Below the pieces are notes generated by a model. That model was given only the letters and a program-made list of their open reading frames with translations, made no database searches and was not told where the DNA came from. From Candidatus Nitrosocosmicus sp. (GTDB taxonomy: Archaea; Thermoproteota; Nitrososphaeria; Nitrososphaerales; Nitrososphaeraceae): DNA of 34,867 nt. The position numbers and the translations under genes are program-made. Every line of letters starts with the position of its first letter. The stretch's first letter is position 1. This document shows, in pieces, positions 8,611 through 17,236 of the stretch. The stretch lies in assembly GCA_029194465.1 (NCBI GenBank), contig JARFXS010000026.1:1-34867 (forward strand), read 5' to 3'.

Positions 8611-9861
8611 TTATTTATGATAAAGAAGAAATGGAATTACAAGATCTATCATTTCTTGTGATGAAAAATCATCATAATTACAACCACAAAATATCACCAA
8701 TCCAATCTGTTTGCCGGGGTTAAATCCTATAATACTTGTGTAACCGTCTATCGAGCCAGTGTGCCAAATAACTTCATTTCCAAAATCCGTTGTTACTGTC
8801 CAGCCTAAGCCTACGTAGTCCTTTAGCGATTTGTTTTCAGAAGATTGGCCAAATGAATTTCTTATCAAATGGGTTTCCTGAATGGACTCACTAACTTTAG
8901 TCTGTATTGATCCGAGATTTGCTGACAAATATTTCAGTAAATCATTGGCTGTAGAATACATTGCGCCGGCTGACTGAACTGTTTCTGGAATAAACTCCAA
9001 ATTAACCTCTTTTCCTGCTATATGGCCTTGTGCAAATCTTGATTTGATATCCACAGGAATCGATATTTCTGAAGCATTTATGCGCATTCCAGTGCTGTCC
9101 ATCCCAAGAACGTTCAGGATTCTATCCTTTACAAGTTGATCAAACGAAACGCCGGCCCTCAGGGACAATACATGGCCTAATAGACCCATCCCTATGTCAG
9201 AGTAGCTTGCTTTGGTTCCTGGCTGCGATGACAAGGTCGAATTTGACACAAAGTCATAGACTTGCTGAGGTGTGTAACTATGGTTTCTGACCCAGCCAAT
9301 TGGAAAATCGGGCATGCCCGATGTATGTGTTGCTAAATTCTCAAGTGTTATCTTGTGACCATTAAACGATGGGACTGTCACCCTGTCAGCCGGAAGATAT
9401 TTTTCTACAGGATCGCCTAGTTTGACCAATTCCTGATTCACCATATCTGCCAAAATGATAGCCACAAATGTTTTTGATAAGGATGCTACATCAAATACAG
9501 TATTTCCATCAACTGTTGATGAGTTGAAATTTGATATGTTTCCATATCCGGAAACTTGTGTTCCATTGGGAGTTACAACACCAACAATAATTGGTACTGA
9601 AATATTGGAATCAAAGGTAACAACATTATTAGAAGTATCTCCGGATAAGCTGTAATCAAATACTATTTCTTTGAACTTTTCCAAAAGTACATTTGATGTG
9701 TCATTTCTATGAGAATATTGAGAATTTTTCGATAGTACGTCTTGTCCATGCTGACTATACGCCAACTGGAAATGATTTTGAAAAATATATGAGAGAGTAA
9801 GAAATGATATAAAGACCATAGTCATCATGAATGAATTTACTAATAGTTTTCTGTAAGACAA
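8611..9861 (-). CDS. Secreted serine hydrolase, class C beta-lactamase/penicillin-binding-like (beta-lactamase Pfam family)
   Basis: 416 residues. An N-terminal signal peptide (about residues 5-35, MMTMVFISFLTLSYIF) is followed by the transpeptidase-like fold. Active-site elements are visible: S127-L-S-K130 (SxxK nucleophile and base), Y220-S-D222 at the YxN position, and H367-T-G369 in IWHTGSIDGYTSIIG as the KTG-equivalent. H-T-G and Y-S-D are usual in esterase/peptidase members rather than true beta-lactamases, so a D-amino peptidase or esterase is likelier than antibiotic resistance; archaea lack murein. The start is TTG 9861, because an in-frame stop lies just upstream and a TATA-like TTTTATATG is centred about 29 bases before it. 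It acts outside the cell. It is the first gene of its transcription unit. Confidence 0.88.
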   Translation of the reverse strand: MSYRKLLVNSFMMTMVFISFLTLSYIFQNHFQLAYSQHGQDVLSKNSQYSHRNDTSNVLLEKFKEIVFDYSLSGDTSNNVVTFDSNISVPIIVGVVTPNGTQVSGYGNISNFNSSTVDGNTVFDVASLSKTFVAIILADMVNQELVKLGDPVEKYLPADRVTVPSFNGHKITLENLATHTSGMPDFPIGWVRNHSYTPQQVYDFVSNSTLSSQPGTKASYSDIGMGLLGHVLSLRAGVSFDQLVKDRILNVLGMDSTGMRINASEISIPVDIKSRFAQGHIAGKEVNLEFIPETVQSAGAMYSTANDLLKYLSANLGSIQTKVSESIQETHLIRNSFGQSSENKSLKDYVGLGWTVTTDFGNEVIWHTGSIDGYTSIIGFNPGKQIGLVIFCGCNYDDFSSQEMIDLVIPFLLYHK

Positions 9862-10737
9862 ATATATTTACCATTTGCTTTGATACATATAAAAATTCAT
9901 GATTTCGTAATATCATACTAGTCATCTTTATGATGAGAAATTATGATTTTTCTAAATGCGTTAGGACCTCGCTATCACAAGTACCTATTGCTTTGCGACA
10001 AACCCATCTAGAAACAAGATTTTTTGGACGTAAGATATAGAGTTAAAATTATCATTTTTGATTTTCAGTTGGCACTTATTCCGTATTTTTCTTTTGGATG
10101 TATTATAGTGGGATCTATCTCTAAATTTTTCGGCCATTTCGTTAATCAAGAAGTACACTGAGGAACCGTTATCAGTATCCTCAATTTAGATCTGATTACT
10201 CATGGTTTATTGAAAAAAAAGACTGTATCAAGATTGATGGAAACGGGACAATAGTCACCTTCGGACCCACATGAGTGAATATTTAAGAAAGGTCTAACTC
10301 TTTGACAATGGATCAGATTCAATAATGTATTAGACCTCCATATATCAAGACTATGGATTATTAAAGCATTGACAAAATCGTAATCATTTTTAGTTTGAAA
10401 CCCACACCTGAATTGCATAGGTTAGAATCCAACGCTTGTTGCCTTTAGAAAAACAATCAATTTCAAGAATATTTTTATCTTTAGCAAGACTGTCTTTAGC
10501 ATTATAAGAAAATGTTTATGGAAATCGAAAGTCGCTAGTTTTAGCTATTTCTTTTCATCTAGGTCATATTAACACAAGAAGAGAGTAAATTCCTTCATCA
10601 TTTTTGAATGTCCAGATCATACCTCAAAGGTCTGAATGTTTTTCTAGTAATAAATAGTCTAAAATCAGATCGAAAATCAAAGATATTTCTAAAGATTAAT
10701 GTAATTGACGATTTTGATCCGACGGTTACTTTGGTGT
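9862..10737. other. Intergenic region
   Basis: A+T-rich. Apart from the promoter region of the hydrolase (about 9880-9895), no gene, RNA or repeat can be supported. A 72-codon frame on the minus strand (10200-10418) has an unconvincing translation. Confidence 0.4.
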
Positions 10738-10832
10738 CAATATCTTGTTTAGTGAGGATCTAATCAAGGCAATTACGCAATCTTACTGAGTAGATCCTCA
10801 CTATTCACTCATTTGGTTACAATAAGATATTG
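10738..10832. repeat. Nested inverted repeats (strong hairpin element)
   Basis: TAGTGAGGATCT at 10750-10761 and AGATCCTCACTA at 10792-10803 form a perfect 12-bp inverted repeat with a 30-base loop. Outside it, CAATATCTT at 10738-10746 pairs with AAGATATTG at 10824-10832. The two stems nest, with 3 unpaired bases on the left and 20 on the right. The element lies about 140 bases beyond the 3' end of the minus-strand mini-protein pair. It could be a structured RNA, a terminator or a small non-autonomous mobile element. Confidence 0.7.
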
Positions 10833-10974
10833 GGGTGTATTTAGCATATAATCTGATTGTTGAAATGTGGAGGAAAATACATGCAAAAAAGTTTTTTCCT
10901 CTTCATTAATAATCTAGTTATGGGTAACAGATCAATTAACTAAGTTATTCCCCTAACATTATCTATTCATATTC

Positions 10975-11190
10975 TTATTTTGGTCCTACTGAACCATCAG
11001 AATTGGGAACAAACTTATCAAAGTTAGGCATGTTAGCATATTCTTCTTTTATTCTGGAGGCATTAGATAGAAAATTATCTCTAATGAGGTCTAACTGATT
11101 CAACATTGATTTTTTTGATTCCTCATTCAGAGCTAAAAAATGTGATTCCACTTTTTCAATATTGCTTACTATCTCGTTATTCCCAAACAT
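10975..11190 (-). CDS. Small helical (phasin-like) protein, second of an overlapping pair
   Basis: 71 residues, almost entirely helical and charged in the first 50 (IEKVESHFLALNEESKKSML), then a Pro/Asn-containing tail. ATG 11190 lies inside the last codons of the preceding gene, a 22-base overlap in another frame, so translation is probably coupled. The heptad-like pattern resembles short phasin-type or coiled-coil scaffolds, but no family is certain. The two proteins probably work together, perhaps as a helical bundle. Confidence 0.6.
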   Translation of the reverse strand: MFGNNEIVSNIEKVESHFLALNEESKKSMLNQLDLIRDNFLSNASRIKEEYANMPNFDKFVPNSDGSVGPK

Positions 11191-11357
11191 GCTAGAATAG
11201 TTTTCATTATAGATGCATTTGTCTCTATCATTTGTTTCTGTTGAAGGTATGCATTTTCGATCATATTTTTAAACTGAGTATAATTTAGTTCGATCATTTG
11301 TTTGTGTTGAAGGTATGCATTTTCGATCATATTTTTGATTTTTTCATTGTCAGTCAT
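11169..11357 (-). CDS. Small coiled-coil protein with a duplicated 22-residue repeat
   Basis: 62 residues. The core is two near-identical 22-residue units (NMIENAYLQHKQMIELN and NMIENAYLQQKQMIETN) encoded by a 66-bp tandem DNA repeat. ATG 11357 has a TATA-like ATTTATATAAT about 30 bases upstream, so the transcript is leaderless or nearly so. The protein is helical and Met/Gln/Asn-rich and ends ILACLGITR. The following gene overlaps its 3' end by 22 bases. I do not recognise a family; a helical oligomerisation or granule-associated role is a guess. Confidence 0.6.
   Translation of the reverse strand: MTDNEKIKNMIENAYLQHKQMIELNYTQFKNMIENAYLQQKQMIETNASIMKTILACLGITR
11227..11336. repeat. 66-bp tandem duplication inside a coding region
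   Basis: Bases 11227-11270 and 11293-11336 are identical except at one position (11238/11304). The offset of 66 keeps the frame and encodes 22 residues. Such high identity points to a recent duplication. Confidence 0.9.
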
Positions 11358-12116
11358 TATATACAGCCTGATTTTGGTTTTGAAAATAATTATATAAATA
11401 TTGTTATTTCTTAAAGGTATTAATCAATTCATTTTCAAAATTCTATAGAAATTTGATATAATTGTTTTATCAATTATAAGAAATACACCGGAAATTATAC
11501 CACTAATCATAACATTTTTTGAAATATACTACTAGATAGGGTCTCAGAATGATTGATAGATGCTAGAGCATTATGGAACCCTACTATTTCAATAGACGAT
11601 TCCGGCCCACTTGAGATAAATTAACTTTTGATGGAGTTATTCAAATGGGTGCAAAAAATTGGTAAACATCTAATTTGAATAAATAGTAACAATTAAGTCG
11701 AAATCGCCCCTAGTCATTGAGTTTATTGCAATTAAATTGCTATTTCCTGCCAATAACAATAGTGTTTTGTGACTTGACATAATTATGTGGTAAGATGATA
11801 GAATGAGAGTGTAAAATATTTGTCGATAAGCTAAAAGTAGAGGGCCTACGCAGACCTTTAGTTGCACACTAAAATTCAATAAGGTCCGCCCAAAGATTAA
11901 TAGAAAAGATATGTGACCAAAATAAAAATTATCTTAAGAGTATAAAGATATTTTGCTAAGTAGCAGATAAACGAATCATCTAGAAAATAGGGTCCCCTGG
12001 ATTGTCATCGACCAGAAACTACTTTGATTATAGGTTACCATAGAAGAAGAAACACGAACGTTTTTGGATAGTCTGGACAGAATTTCAATGGTCACTTGTG
12101 TTACAAACCATATGCA
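11358..12116. other. Intergenic region
   Basis: Contains the promoter of the helical pair (TATA about 11385-11395). I see no gene, RNA or repeat in the rest. A 69-codon minus-strand frame at 11670-11879 is not convincing. Confidence 0.4.
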
Positions 12117-12812
12117 TTAACCAGGATGGACAATACTATTGGAAGTAACCATTAATTTCCCTAAAGTAGTAATGTTAATTATTGTTTTACCTCTTTCACC
12201 TTTATCTACTTCTACTAAACCCAAGTCTGCTAATCCTTTATTTTCTTTTCCTCCTTGTACATGATAGCTTAAAAGAGGTTTTCCGTAGCCTGAAATTTGT
12301 TCTAATTCTTCTAAGCTACTTACCATCCCGCCTATGCTATCAATACTTTTTAGTATGTTTAATTTGGTGTCTGATATGATTTCACTATAGCTGAAATTGA
12401 GAACTGGCCACATTAAAAGCACCGTGTTACCATGATCCACTGTAAATGCCTTTATTCCATTAATAAATGCTGATGAGAGTGCTGCACATATAAGTAATTT
12501 ATCGCCGGAACTTGCATTCATTAGTATATTAGGATATTCAGTACTTTTCCTTGACAATATCTCGTTAACCCTTTCAATGGTATCCTTGACAACATTTTCC
12601 TTCTTGATTAGAATTATTTCTGAATCAACACCGATTATTGATTCAATCCTCTTGGAATATTTGATGGCTTTAGATTCATCAATTGTATAGCATAACAGCA
12701 TGAGTTGGTGAATCGGAAAATTTTGAATCCCCAATGCTATCCCATCCTTATCTTTGTCGCCAAAGGTAGCAATTTGTAGGGTTTTCATTCTCTGATTTCT
12801 AATAAAACTCAT
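12117..12812 (-). CDS. CARF-like / winged-helix regulator (HFX_2341/DUF6293-type)
   Basis: 231 residues. The N-terminal ~130 residues form an alternating strand-helix domain: strand TLQIATFGD, then HQLMLLCY, then SEIILIK, and the signature ILMNASSGDKLLICAALSSAF, which corresponds to the ligand-loop N-x-[ST]-G-G/D-[KT] motif of CARF-type Rossmann domains. The C-terminal ~80 residues look like a winged helix (EELEQISGYGKPLLSYHVQG and a LADLGLVEVDKGERGKT wing). CARF domains bind cyclic oligonucleotides or other nucleotides. No CRISPR array or cas gene is in the window, so it may respond to another ligand, as proposed for stand-alone archaeal members. An alternative start is Met9 (12788). It is alone in its transcription unit. 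Confidence 0.65.
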   Translation of the reverse strand: MSFIRNQRMKTLQIATFGDKDKDGIALGIQNFPIHQLMLLCYTIDESKAIKYSKRIESIIGVDSEIILIKKENVVKDTIERVNEILSRKSTEYPNILMNASSGDKLLICAALSSAFINGIKAFTVDHGNTVLLMWPVLNFSYSEIISDTKLNILKSIDSIGGMVSSLEELEQISGYGKPLLSYHVQGGKENKGLADLGLVEVDKGERGKTIINITTLGKLMVTSNSIVHPG

Positions 12813-14153
12813 TCTGTTAAAAAATGTTCGTATTCTTTCTAATTGAATTTGAATCCACTAAGTCTCTTCTAACTCGATATAATCTTTGTACCAATTTTTA
12901 TTGAGCACAATAGCAGCTTTTTCAAGATCATCATTAATTTCATGATATATTTTTCACAAAAAAACCTTCATTGAGTATAAAGAGTGGCATATAAGTATAG
13001 CTGTGATTCATGCCAATAGATCTAATTTGTATTTATCAGTTGAATAGATCCGGAACATGGGTAGGCAAGGGATAATACGACACAAGGTTGTAAGTATCAA
13101 GTCCTAGAATTTTAGTATATAAGTTTCGGAAATGTAGCAAAGAGATCCACTTCTAATAGAAATAATGTATTTAGATGCATTAAGTTTGCCCCCTGATAAT
13201 TCATAACAAGTCATTGGGAACATTAAAAAACAAATTGTAAGAGTCCAATTCTAAATTTAATCTCTCCTTCTTAATTTAGGTGTCATTTTTTTTAGATTAT
13301 TCGTAAATCAACTTCATCTAGGTATCATAGTTTATGTCGACTCAATTAGCTTGAATAAATGATCTGCTTTAATTAGCTATTTATGAATCTTATTTGTGTT
13401 CTATTTCTTTTGGCAAGTTTGATAGTGCATTAGAATGTGGTACTATAATTCAAGTCGTTACATGACTCAAACTCGATGTCAACGATTCAATTTCTATGAA
13501 TATAGAATATTTTTTGACTAAATCTCACTTTAGAATGATCTAGATCCGGATCCAAATCCCAAGCATAGTCTGGATCAATCATTTAATGGATTGGGATTTT
13601 AAACTTACTATCTTCCATCGGTATCACAATATCTAGTTTATTTAGATTTATCTTAGAAGAAACATGTTGCATCATATGGGATTCAAAGGTTTTTTACAAC
13701 AAAATTTGAAAGAATCATCAAAATTTTTTACTTTGACTACTTTAGAATTGTAGACATTTCTGCGGGCCTTTACCAGTTTGGATGTTTACTGTACAAAACT
13801 TAAGACCTGATAGTTATGGTATTTCATATACTCTGATTCTATTAAAGAATATCACAATAAAGCATAAAAAATCATTTCTGAGATATAGGTGGCTATGAAG
13901 CTACATGAATTAGAAAATACCTCTCAGAGGTAAACAAGGTACGGATAAGGTTCTTATAGAAACAATTATGTCAGGTCAAGCGAAGATTTACCAATTGGAT
14001 TGAAGAAATACGTCATTGTTATTAGATTTTCCTTTCATGCTATGAGCGGATCAATTCTTAGTATAAATAATGACACATAATTTTAACACTTGGGTATAGT
14101 TGTATATTATTAGGCAATAAAAGCAGTTACATATGTGATTTTATACCCTCGGA
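12813..14153. other. Long intergenic region carrying the second dispersed-repeat copy
   Basis: Holds repeat copy B (13239-13370) and a small inverted repeat (AAATCCCAA 13554-13562 with TTGGGATTT 13591-13599). No gene or RNA is otherwise visible. The promoter of the DUF4256 gene is at the right end (ATTTTATACC around 14137-14146). Confidence 0.45.
13239..13370. repeat. Dispersed ~140-bp repeat, copy B
   Basis: The counterpart of 5574-5721 and in the same orientation, starting AAGAGTCCAATTCTAAATTT and ending GATCTGCTTT. Sequences outside diverge immediately on the right and within about 20 bases on the left (both have AAAACAAA before the repeat). It lies between a minus-strand and a plus-strand gene and does not code. 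Confidence 0.85.
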
Positions 14154-14765
14154 ATGAACATTATGAATATGAACAAGCTAGATCAAAAAAGATCTACTTC
14201 AGCTGTAGAAATGAAAAAAGAGTTGTCACGAGAGTTTCGCGAAGTACTCGACACATTAAAGGCTCGTGTTGAAAAAAACATGGACCGTCATGTAGGTCTT
14301 GAGTGGCCAAAAGTGCAAGCAAAGCTGGAGGGGAATGATAAAAAACTAGCGTCACTCAAGGAAATGGAAAGTACCGGCGGTGAACCGGATGTTGTTGGTT
14401 ATGACATGAAGACTACTGAATACCTTTTTTATGATTGTTCAGCCGAAAGCCCAGTTGGCCGTAGGAATGTCTGCTACGACCGTGAAGGCCAGGAGGCGAG
14501 GAAAACATTTAGGTCAAAAAATAACGCCATTGACATGGCAGCTGCCCTGGGAATTGAATTACTATCAGAAGTACAGTATAGAGAATTACAGAAAATTGGA
14601 AATTTTGATACCAAGACATCAAGTTGGATAAAACCACCGCCGGATATTAGAAAACTAGGAGGCGCCCTCTTTGCTGATCGTCGCTACGACAAAGTCTTTG
14701 TCTATCACAACAGTGCACCTTCTTACTATAGCGTAAGGGGATTCCGAGGCTCGATAAGGGTCTAA
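14154..14765 (+). CDS. DUF4256 family protein
   Basis: 203 residues covering the whole DUF4256 family. Recognisable stretches are NMDRHVGLEWPKVQAKLEGN, MESTGGEPDVVGYD, YLFYDCSAESPVGRRNVCYD, AAALGIELLSEVQYRELQ, GNFDTKTSSWIKPPPDIRKL and the ending YSVRGFRGSIRV. The biochemical function of the family is unknown; it is cytosolic and common in bacteria. The gene is visibly richer in G+C than its surroundings and stands alone between long non-coding stretches, which suggests acquisition from bacteria. The TATA-like element centred near 14141 would place transcription start near 14167, so one of the later Met codons (14163 or 14169) may be the true leaderless start. Confidence 0.88.
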   Translation: MNIMNMNKLDQKRSTSAVEMKKELSREFREVLDTLKARVEKNMDRHVGLEWPKVQAKLEGNDKKLASLKEMESTGGEPDVVGYDMKTTEYLFYDCSAESPVGRRNVCYDREGQEARKTFRSKNNAIDMAAALGIELLSEVQYRELQKIGNFDTKTSSWIKPPPDIRKLGGALFADRRYDKVFVYHNSAPSYYSVRGFRGSIRV

Positions 14766-15069
14766 GATTGAATTAGGATTATTATTTTTGCTCTTCACTT
14801 TATTAGGATGATCTCATGAATAATGTGATTTGGTTTACGAAGGGTTACAAGCATGATTGATTATTCTTCACAATAGCAAATCCTTTGCTACATCAGATTC
14901 TCACTACGCAAAGCAATACATGATTTTTTGAATTTCATTCCTAGTAAAAGAACGTTAATCTATATTGCAATACAACCTAGTTGATGGTTCTTACAGAATC
15001 CCATATCAATAAATCAAGTACTCGCATCGAGAGTTTCATAAAAATATGATGGGCACTCAGGTAATGAGA
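14766..15069. other. Intergenic region between convergent genes
   Basis: About 300 A+T-rich bases between the DUF4256 gene and the minus-strand small gene. Nothing recognisable. Confidence 0.4.
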
Positions 15070-15306
15070 TTAACAGAGCGAACTTAATATATCGATCTCT
15101 TTCTCAACTATAAGCAATTCAACTTTGTCCGTTGTATATTTTAGTAAATTCCTGCAAGCTTGAATTTGTGATAAGAGCAATTGTTTCCTATCAATACACA
15201 AGCTATGGACTGGTTCAGAAAAGACATATACCACCCTTTTTTTATTAATACAGCCACAAATTTTTGCCTCGCATATTAATTGATATTCAGAAATAGAAAT
15301 ATTCAT
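15070..15306 (-). CDS. Small Cys-containing protein, hypothetical
   Basis: 78 residues from ATG 15306. This start is preferred to GTG 15315 because a GGTGGAG ribosome-binding site (complement of 15315-15321) sits 8 bases before it. The N-terminal part is beta-like with a CEAKICGCINKKRVVYVFSE segment, followed by helices with a regular Leu/Ile pattern (LLLSQIQACRNLLKYTTDKV). Five Cys residues are present, but not in a recognised metal-site spacing. It is second in tandem after the gene at 15348-15707, 41 bases downstream, probably one operon. Confidence 0.5.
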   Translation of the reverse strand: MNISISEYQLICEAKICGCINKKRVVYVFSEPVHSLCIDRKQLLLSQIQACRNLLKYTTDKVELLIVEKEIDILSSLC

Positions 15307-15347
15307 ATTCAACACTCCACCTATCTACGCACTTGATTGGGACAATT

Positions 15348-15707
15348 CTATGTACCACCGTGGTAATAGTATGGTAAATTAGATTCATTACTATTCAAGA
15401 GTTTCAATTTTTGCTCAAGTAATTTTTGTATTAGTACTTCAGCATAATTCTCTATAAGCAATGGTTTACTGATATTAATTGCTTCTTTTTGTACTGACTT
15501 TTCCTGATTCGCATCTACAAAACTCAATTCATCTGATTCCGTTGTCTTTTTAGATTCGTTACTATCATATAACCCATTTAATCTATCATTATTTAGATCA
15601 TTATTTAACGATAAGACGTCCTCCTTTGAATTTTTAGTCAATTCATAATTATATGCCTTCATTTGTAGAGCTTTTAGTTTAGGGATTCTTGTTATTATTT
15701 TGTCCAT
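15348..15707 (-). CDS. Hypothetical acidic cytosolic protein
   Basis: 119 residues with a basic helical start (DKIITRIPKLKALQMKAYNY), a low-complexity middle rich in Asn, Ser, Glu and Asp, a second helix (ENYAEVLIQKLLEQKLKLLN) and a YYYHGGT end. No signal peptide, membrane segment or known family. ATG 15707 has a TATA-like TTTTTTATAT about 25 bases upstream, so the transcript is probably leaderless. First gene of a likely two-gene operon with 15070-15306. Confidence 0.5.
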   Translation of the reverse strand: MDKIITRIPKLKALQMKAYNYELTKNSKEDVLSLNNDLNNDRLNGLYDSNESKKTTESDELSFVDANQEKSVQKEAINISKPLLIENYAEVLIQKLLEQKLKLLNSNESNLPYYYHGGT

Positions 15708-16112
15708 GGATAAACTTTATAGCAAAGATATAAAAAAAGTAAAGGAATGTAGTTGAGAGACCATGTAACATTATTACTGCTTCTAATAACTAAACTCACT
15801 AAATCACCAATCGTGTTCATCACTGGTGTAATCGAGGCCAAAGATATTAACTATCACTTTGACTTTATAACCAAACTTCACATAGTAAGCAGTAAAAACT
15901 TCTTTTGTACCAACCATTATTATGAAGATATATAGATTTATTTTTTCATTTGTATTTCAAACCATTACTGAGCTACGGGTTGAGATTACGAATGGGATAT
16001 GAAGAATAGTTACCTCGACAAGAGATATCGATAACTGAGTTAATTGATACTGGAACTATATTGCCTTATTACTTTTATACATAACTAACGAAATAATATT
16101 TGTAAAAAATAA
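15708..16112. other. Intergenic region between divergent genes
   Basis: Contains the promoter of the minus-strand pair (15725-15740) and a TATA-like CTTTTATACA (about 16073-16082) for the plus-strand MEDS gene. A 60-codon plus-strand frame at 15753-15935 is not supported. Confidence 0.4.
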
Positions 16113-16661
16113 TTGAAATCTTTTGATTCATTAAGACGTGGAAGTCACGTGTTTGTAATATGTTACTCTAGGGAAATTGAATTATGTGATTTTCAATCCT
16201 TCATTAAAAAAGGTATAGACCAAAATGAATTGGTAATTATTTTTTTGGAAAACTGCTCAAATGGTAAAACCTATGATGCTGTGAAACGGTCAGCAAAATT
16301 CCTAGTTGATGAGAATCTTAAAAAGAAAGGCAGTATAATTTTAAAACCAACGGAAGAATGGTATCATCCAGATGAGTGTCTTAATGCGGAAATATTCCTC
16401 AAAAAATGGGAGATCCTGATTGCTAATGCTATAAAGAATGGTAAAGAAGGCATAAGGATCTTTGTAGAAACAAATAAATTTTTGAGGGAAAGACTTGATA
16501 ACGCCTTAATTAATTATGACAAAATACTAGAGGATTTATTTGATTTTCCCATAACTTCAATGTATGTTTATAAAAATAAAGATTTAGATTCAATGACTCC
16601 CCAACAAATTGCAATTTTGAACTCAAATCGCGGATATCATTTAAATGAGTTGGTGGTCTGA
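16113..16661 (+). CDS. MEDS-domain (DcmR-type sensory) protein
   Basis: 182 residues covering one MEDS domain, a RecA/KaiC-like sensory fold named for methanogen and methylotroph DcmR-type sensors. Visible family features: an N-terminal RRGSHVFVICYSREIELCDF strand-turn, FIKKGIDQNELVIIFLE, an acidic loop, then a helix and strand GIRIFVETNKFLRERLDNAL, and a C-terminal QQIAILNSNRGYH. It is cytosolic with no output domain, so it probably passes a signal to a partner. The start is TTG 16113, because an in-frame TAA lies just upstream and a TATA-like element ends about 30 bases before it. A winged-helix gene follows on the same strand after 223 bases and could be its partner (inference). Confidence 0.7.
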   Translation: MKSFDSLRRGSHVFVICYSREIELCDFQSFIKKGIDQNELVIIFLENCSNGKTYDAVKRSAKFLVDENLKKKGSIILKPTEEWYHPDECLNAEIFLKKWEILIANAIKNGKEGIRIFVETNKFLRERLDNALINYDKILEDLFDFPITSMYVYKNKDLDSMTPQQIAILNSNRGYHLNELVV

Positions 16662-16884
16662 TATTAATTTTGTCAGTAGACATTTGAGGTTATCCATATT
16701 ATATACTATTCGATATTAAATAAAAGAGATAACAAACCAAATTATATTCGGCATTTGAGTCAATTCTGATACTAGTAATTAAGGATTACTAAACTGAGTA
16801 CTCATGAAGGATAAGTAAAAAAAGTAATATTAATACCAAATCACAAATACTACTTAATCAACAAGGACTTTAATGGGATAGAGA

Positions 16885-17208
16885 ATGGGCATAAAAAGAA
16901 AGAAAAGATTATCTCCAGAGTATACTATTTTATCCATTCTAGAATACCTTTGCATCTCCTCAAGGGATACGCCCATATCAAAGTATCACATTATTAATAA
17001 ATTACCCGGAATTAAGCAGCAGAGATCAGATAGAATTAATGATCTAATGGAAGAGTTAGAAAATAATGGACTCATTCAATCAATCAAAACACCTAATTCG
17101 ACATTTTATAAGATAACAGAAAAGGGAGTAGAAGCCTACGATAAATGGATAAAATCATTTCTAGATTTTTCCAGATCAGTAAATAAATTGGATTCGGATC
17201 TTGATTAA
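16885..17208 (+). CDS. Winged-helix transcriptional regulator
   Basis: 107 residues: a basic start (GIKRKKRLSPEYTILSILEY), helices of a winged helix (SKYHIINKLPGIKQQRSDRI), the recognition helix region DLMEELENNGLI and the wing FYKITEKGVEAYDKWIKSFL. The pattern (ILSILEYL, LxxNGLI, YKITEKG) is that of small archaeal wHTH regulators. It probably binds DNA as a dimer. It overlaps nothing and converges with the membrane-protein gene after 28 bases. The targets are unknown. Confidence 0.8.
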   Translation: MGIKRKKRLSPEYTILSILEYLCISSRDTPISKYHIINKLPGIKQQRSDRINDLMEELENNGLIQSIKTPNSTFYKITEKGVEAYDKWIKSFLDFSRSVNKLDSDLD

Positions 17209-17236
17209 GGTTTGTTCGCATACTAGAATAGTATCA

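Noticed and set aside
10200..10418. 72-codon minus-strand frame with several Cys
   Set aside because: No start signal, no recognisable motif, and isolated in non-coding DNA.
15753..15935. 60-codon plus-strand frame starting Leu-rich
   Set aside because: TTG start without promoter spacing, and composition typical of non-coding A+T-rich DNA.
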